33,460 bases of DNA, from assembly GCA_945861265.1 (NCBI GenBank), contig CAMAUC010000033.1, positions 1 to 33,460 on the forward strand, written 5' to 3'. Below, in pieces: positions 32,288 through 33,460 of the stretch. This stretch comes from Rhizobium sp. Q54 (lineage in GTDB: Bacteria; Pseudomonadota; Alphaproteobacteria; Rhizobiales; Xanthobacteraceae). Every line of letters starts with the position of its first letter. Within the stretch, counting starts at the first letter, position 1. The notes beneath the pieces are model-generated. The model did no database searches, was not told the DNA's origin, and worked only from the letters and a program-made list of their open reading frames with translations. The position numbers and the translations under genes were made by a program.

Positions 32288-33460
32288 ATGACGAACAAAA
32301 AAAATTCCAAGGGCCTCAGCCGCCGGTCGCTTCTCAAGGCTGGCGCCGGCACCGCCGCGCTGATGAGCGCGATCGGCACGCAATTCCCGTTCGGCCTCCA
32401 CGTCGCCGAGGCCGCCGGCCCGGAAGTAACCAAGGCGATCCTCGGATACATCGCGTTGACCGACGCCTCGGCGCTGGCGGTTGCCAAGGAGAAGGGCCTG
32501 TTCGCCAAGCACGGCATGCCCGATGTTGAAATCGCCAAGCAGGCGTCATGGGGTGCGACCCGCGACAACCTCGTGCTCGGCGCCGAGAATAACGGCATCG
32601 ACGGCGCGCACATCCTCTCGCCCATGCCGTATCTGATCTCGACCGGCAAGGTGACACAGAACAACGTGCCGACGCCGATGTATCTCCTGGCGCGGCTCAA
32701 TCTCGATGCCCAGGCGATCTCGGTTTCCAACGAATTCAAGGACCTCAAGGTCGGCACCGATGCGTCGCCATTGAAGGCTGCCTGGGCCGCGAAGAAGGCC
32801 GCCGGCAAAGATGTGAAAGTCGCCATGACTTTCCCCGGCGGTACCCACGATCTGTGGATGCGCTACTGGCTTGCCGCCGGCGGCATCGATCCGGACAAGG
32901 ACATTGCGCTGATCACCGTGCCGCCACCGCAAATGGTGGCGAACATGAAAGTCGGCAATATGGACGCCTTCTGCGTCGGTGAGCCGTGGCCGAACCAGCT
33001 CGTCAACCAGGAGATCGGCTACACCGCCTGCACGACAGGCGAGGTCTGGGCCAAGCATCCGGAAAAAGCGCTCGGCATGCGCGCCGCATGGGTCGACAAA
33101 AATCCGAACGCCGCCAAGGCCATCCTGATGGCGGTGATGGAAGCCCAGCAATGGTGCGAGAAGATGGAAAACAAGGAAGAGCTCGCCACCATCGTCGGCA
33201 AGCGGCAATGGTTCAACGTGCCGGTGCCGGACATTCTCGGCCGCCTCAAGGGCGACATCAACTACGGCAACGGTCGCGAAGTTAAAGGCACCAAGCAGTA
33301 CATGAAGTTCTGGAGCGAGCACGCCTCGTATCCGTTCAAGAGCCATGACGCCTGGTTCGTCACCGAGGACATTCGCTGGGGCAAGTTCGAAACCTCAACC
33401 GACGTCAAGGCGCTGGTCGACAAGGTGAATCGCGAAGACCTGTGGCGCGAGGCCGCCAAG
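32288..33460 (+). CDS. nrtA: Nitrate-type ABC transporter substrate-binding protein NrtA, cut by window end
   Basis: At least 391 codons with no stop before the window end. The N-terminus has a Tat signal: GLSRRSLLKAGAGTAALMSA, then a hydrophobic stretch and a cut near AEAAGP. The mature part is a CmpA/NrtA-family binding protein (ILGYIALTDASALAVAKEKG; IDGAHILSPMPY; GTHDLWMRYWLAAGGIDPDKD; MDAFCVGEPWP). It supplies nitrate to an ABC permease expected downstream. Start 32288 has AAGGA about 11 bases upstream; in-frame ATGs at 32267 and 32276 are possible. It parallels NasS, which keeps the same fold without the export signal. Confidence 0.88.
   Translation, partial: MTNKKNSKGLSRRSLLKAGAGTAALMSAIGTQFPFGLHVAEAAGPEVTKAILGYIALTDASALAVAKEKGLFAKHGMPDVEIAKQASWGATRDNLVLGAENNGIDGAHILSPMPYLISTGKVTQNNVPTPMYLLARLNLDAQAISVSNEFKDLKVGTDASPLKAAWAAKKAAGKDVKVAMTFPGGTHDLWMRYWLAAGGIDPDKDIALITVPPPQMVANMKVGNMDAFCVGEPWPNQLVNQEIGYTACTTGEVWAKHPEKALGMRAAWVDKNPNAAKAILMAVMEAQQWCEKMENKEELATIVGKRQWFNVPVPDILGRLKGDINYGNGREVKGTKQYMKFWSEHASYPFKSHDAWFVTEDIRWGKFETSTDVKALVDKVNREDLWREAAK

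Overview
The window is GC-rich and reads as a Hyphomicrobiales (Rhizobiales) chromosome, probably Bradyrhizobium/Rhodopseudomonas/Pseudolabrys-like. The basis is a Bradyrhizobiaceae-type palindromic repeat at 8284-8332, a CoA-dependent aromatic-acid cluster next to a branched-chain-type ABC transporter, and a NasS/NasT nitrate system. No tRNA, rRNA, CRISPR array or intact insertion sequence was seen. The genus is an inference.

Layout. (1) 3-1396: 3' part of a SPINDLY-type O-GlcNAc transferase that needs a one-base frameshift correction in a C tract, then a convergent crotonase-family gene (1397-2185, minus) and a large multi-pass membrane protein (2251-4227). (2) 4234-6314: a Tat-type molybdopterin oxidoreductase with a cytochrome b561-like membrane partner (both minus), divergent from a secreted PRC-barrel protein. 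(3) 6400-10134: a cystathionine beta-lyase-like PLP enzyme, then a three-gene sugar-transfer set (DUF2064/TIGR04282 protein, family-2 glycosyltransferase, nucleotide-sugar epimerase with a CPxCG insert). (4) 10131-14742 (minus): livK-livH-livM-livG-livF, with a terminator-like hairpin between livK and livH, and a divergent cupin gene. (5) 15631-17418: three small palindromes, a visibly AT-richer serine protease gene, another inverted repeat, and a roughly 500-base apparently non-coding block with a promoter and several stems closed by GNRA-type loops. (6) 17419-28832: an FAD monooxygenase (minus) divergent from a tightly packed operon: FAD monooxygenase/old-yellow-enzyme fusion, SDR, MarR regulator, enoyl-CoA hydratase, acyl-CoA dehydrogenase, benzoate-CoA-ligase-family enzyme, RidA protein, then a stand-alone CoxL-like molybdenum subunit. 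(7) 28843-29981 (minus): a 68-residue protein and an amidohydrolase. (8) 30120-33460: nasT-nasS, then a nitrate-type binding protein (nrtA-like, cut by the window end).

How it works together. Region 6 matches the aerobic 2-aminobenzoyl-CoA (or salicylyl-CoA) route: ligase, dearomatising hydroxylase/reductase, then beta-oxidation-like steps; RidA could hydrolyse an enamine/imine intermediate. The liv operon is a plausible uptake system for the same acid, because a related TTTTAG-N2-CTAAAA-type operator lies upstream of both livK and the fusion gene, and the operon encodes a MarR regulator.

The clearest regulatory structure is at 32089-32227: a sigma-54 promoter, two hexaloop hairpins with A1 and G4 (the ANTAR RNA signature), and a strong terminator whose 5' arm overlaps the second hairpin, directly ahead of nrtA and behind nasT-nasS. 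The least explained element is the structured block at about 16849-17390.
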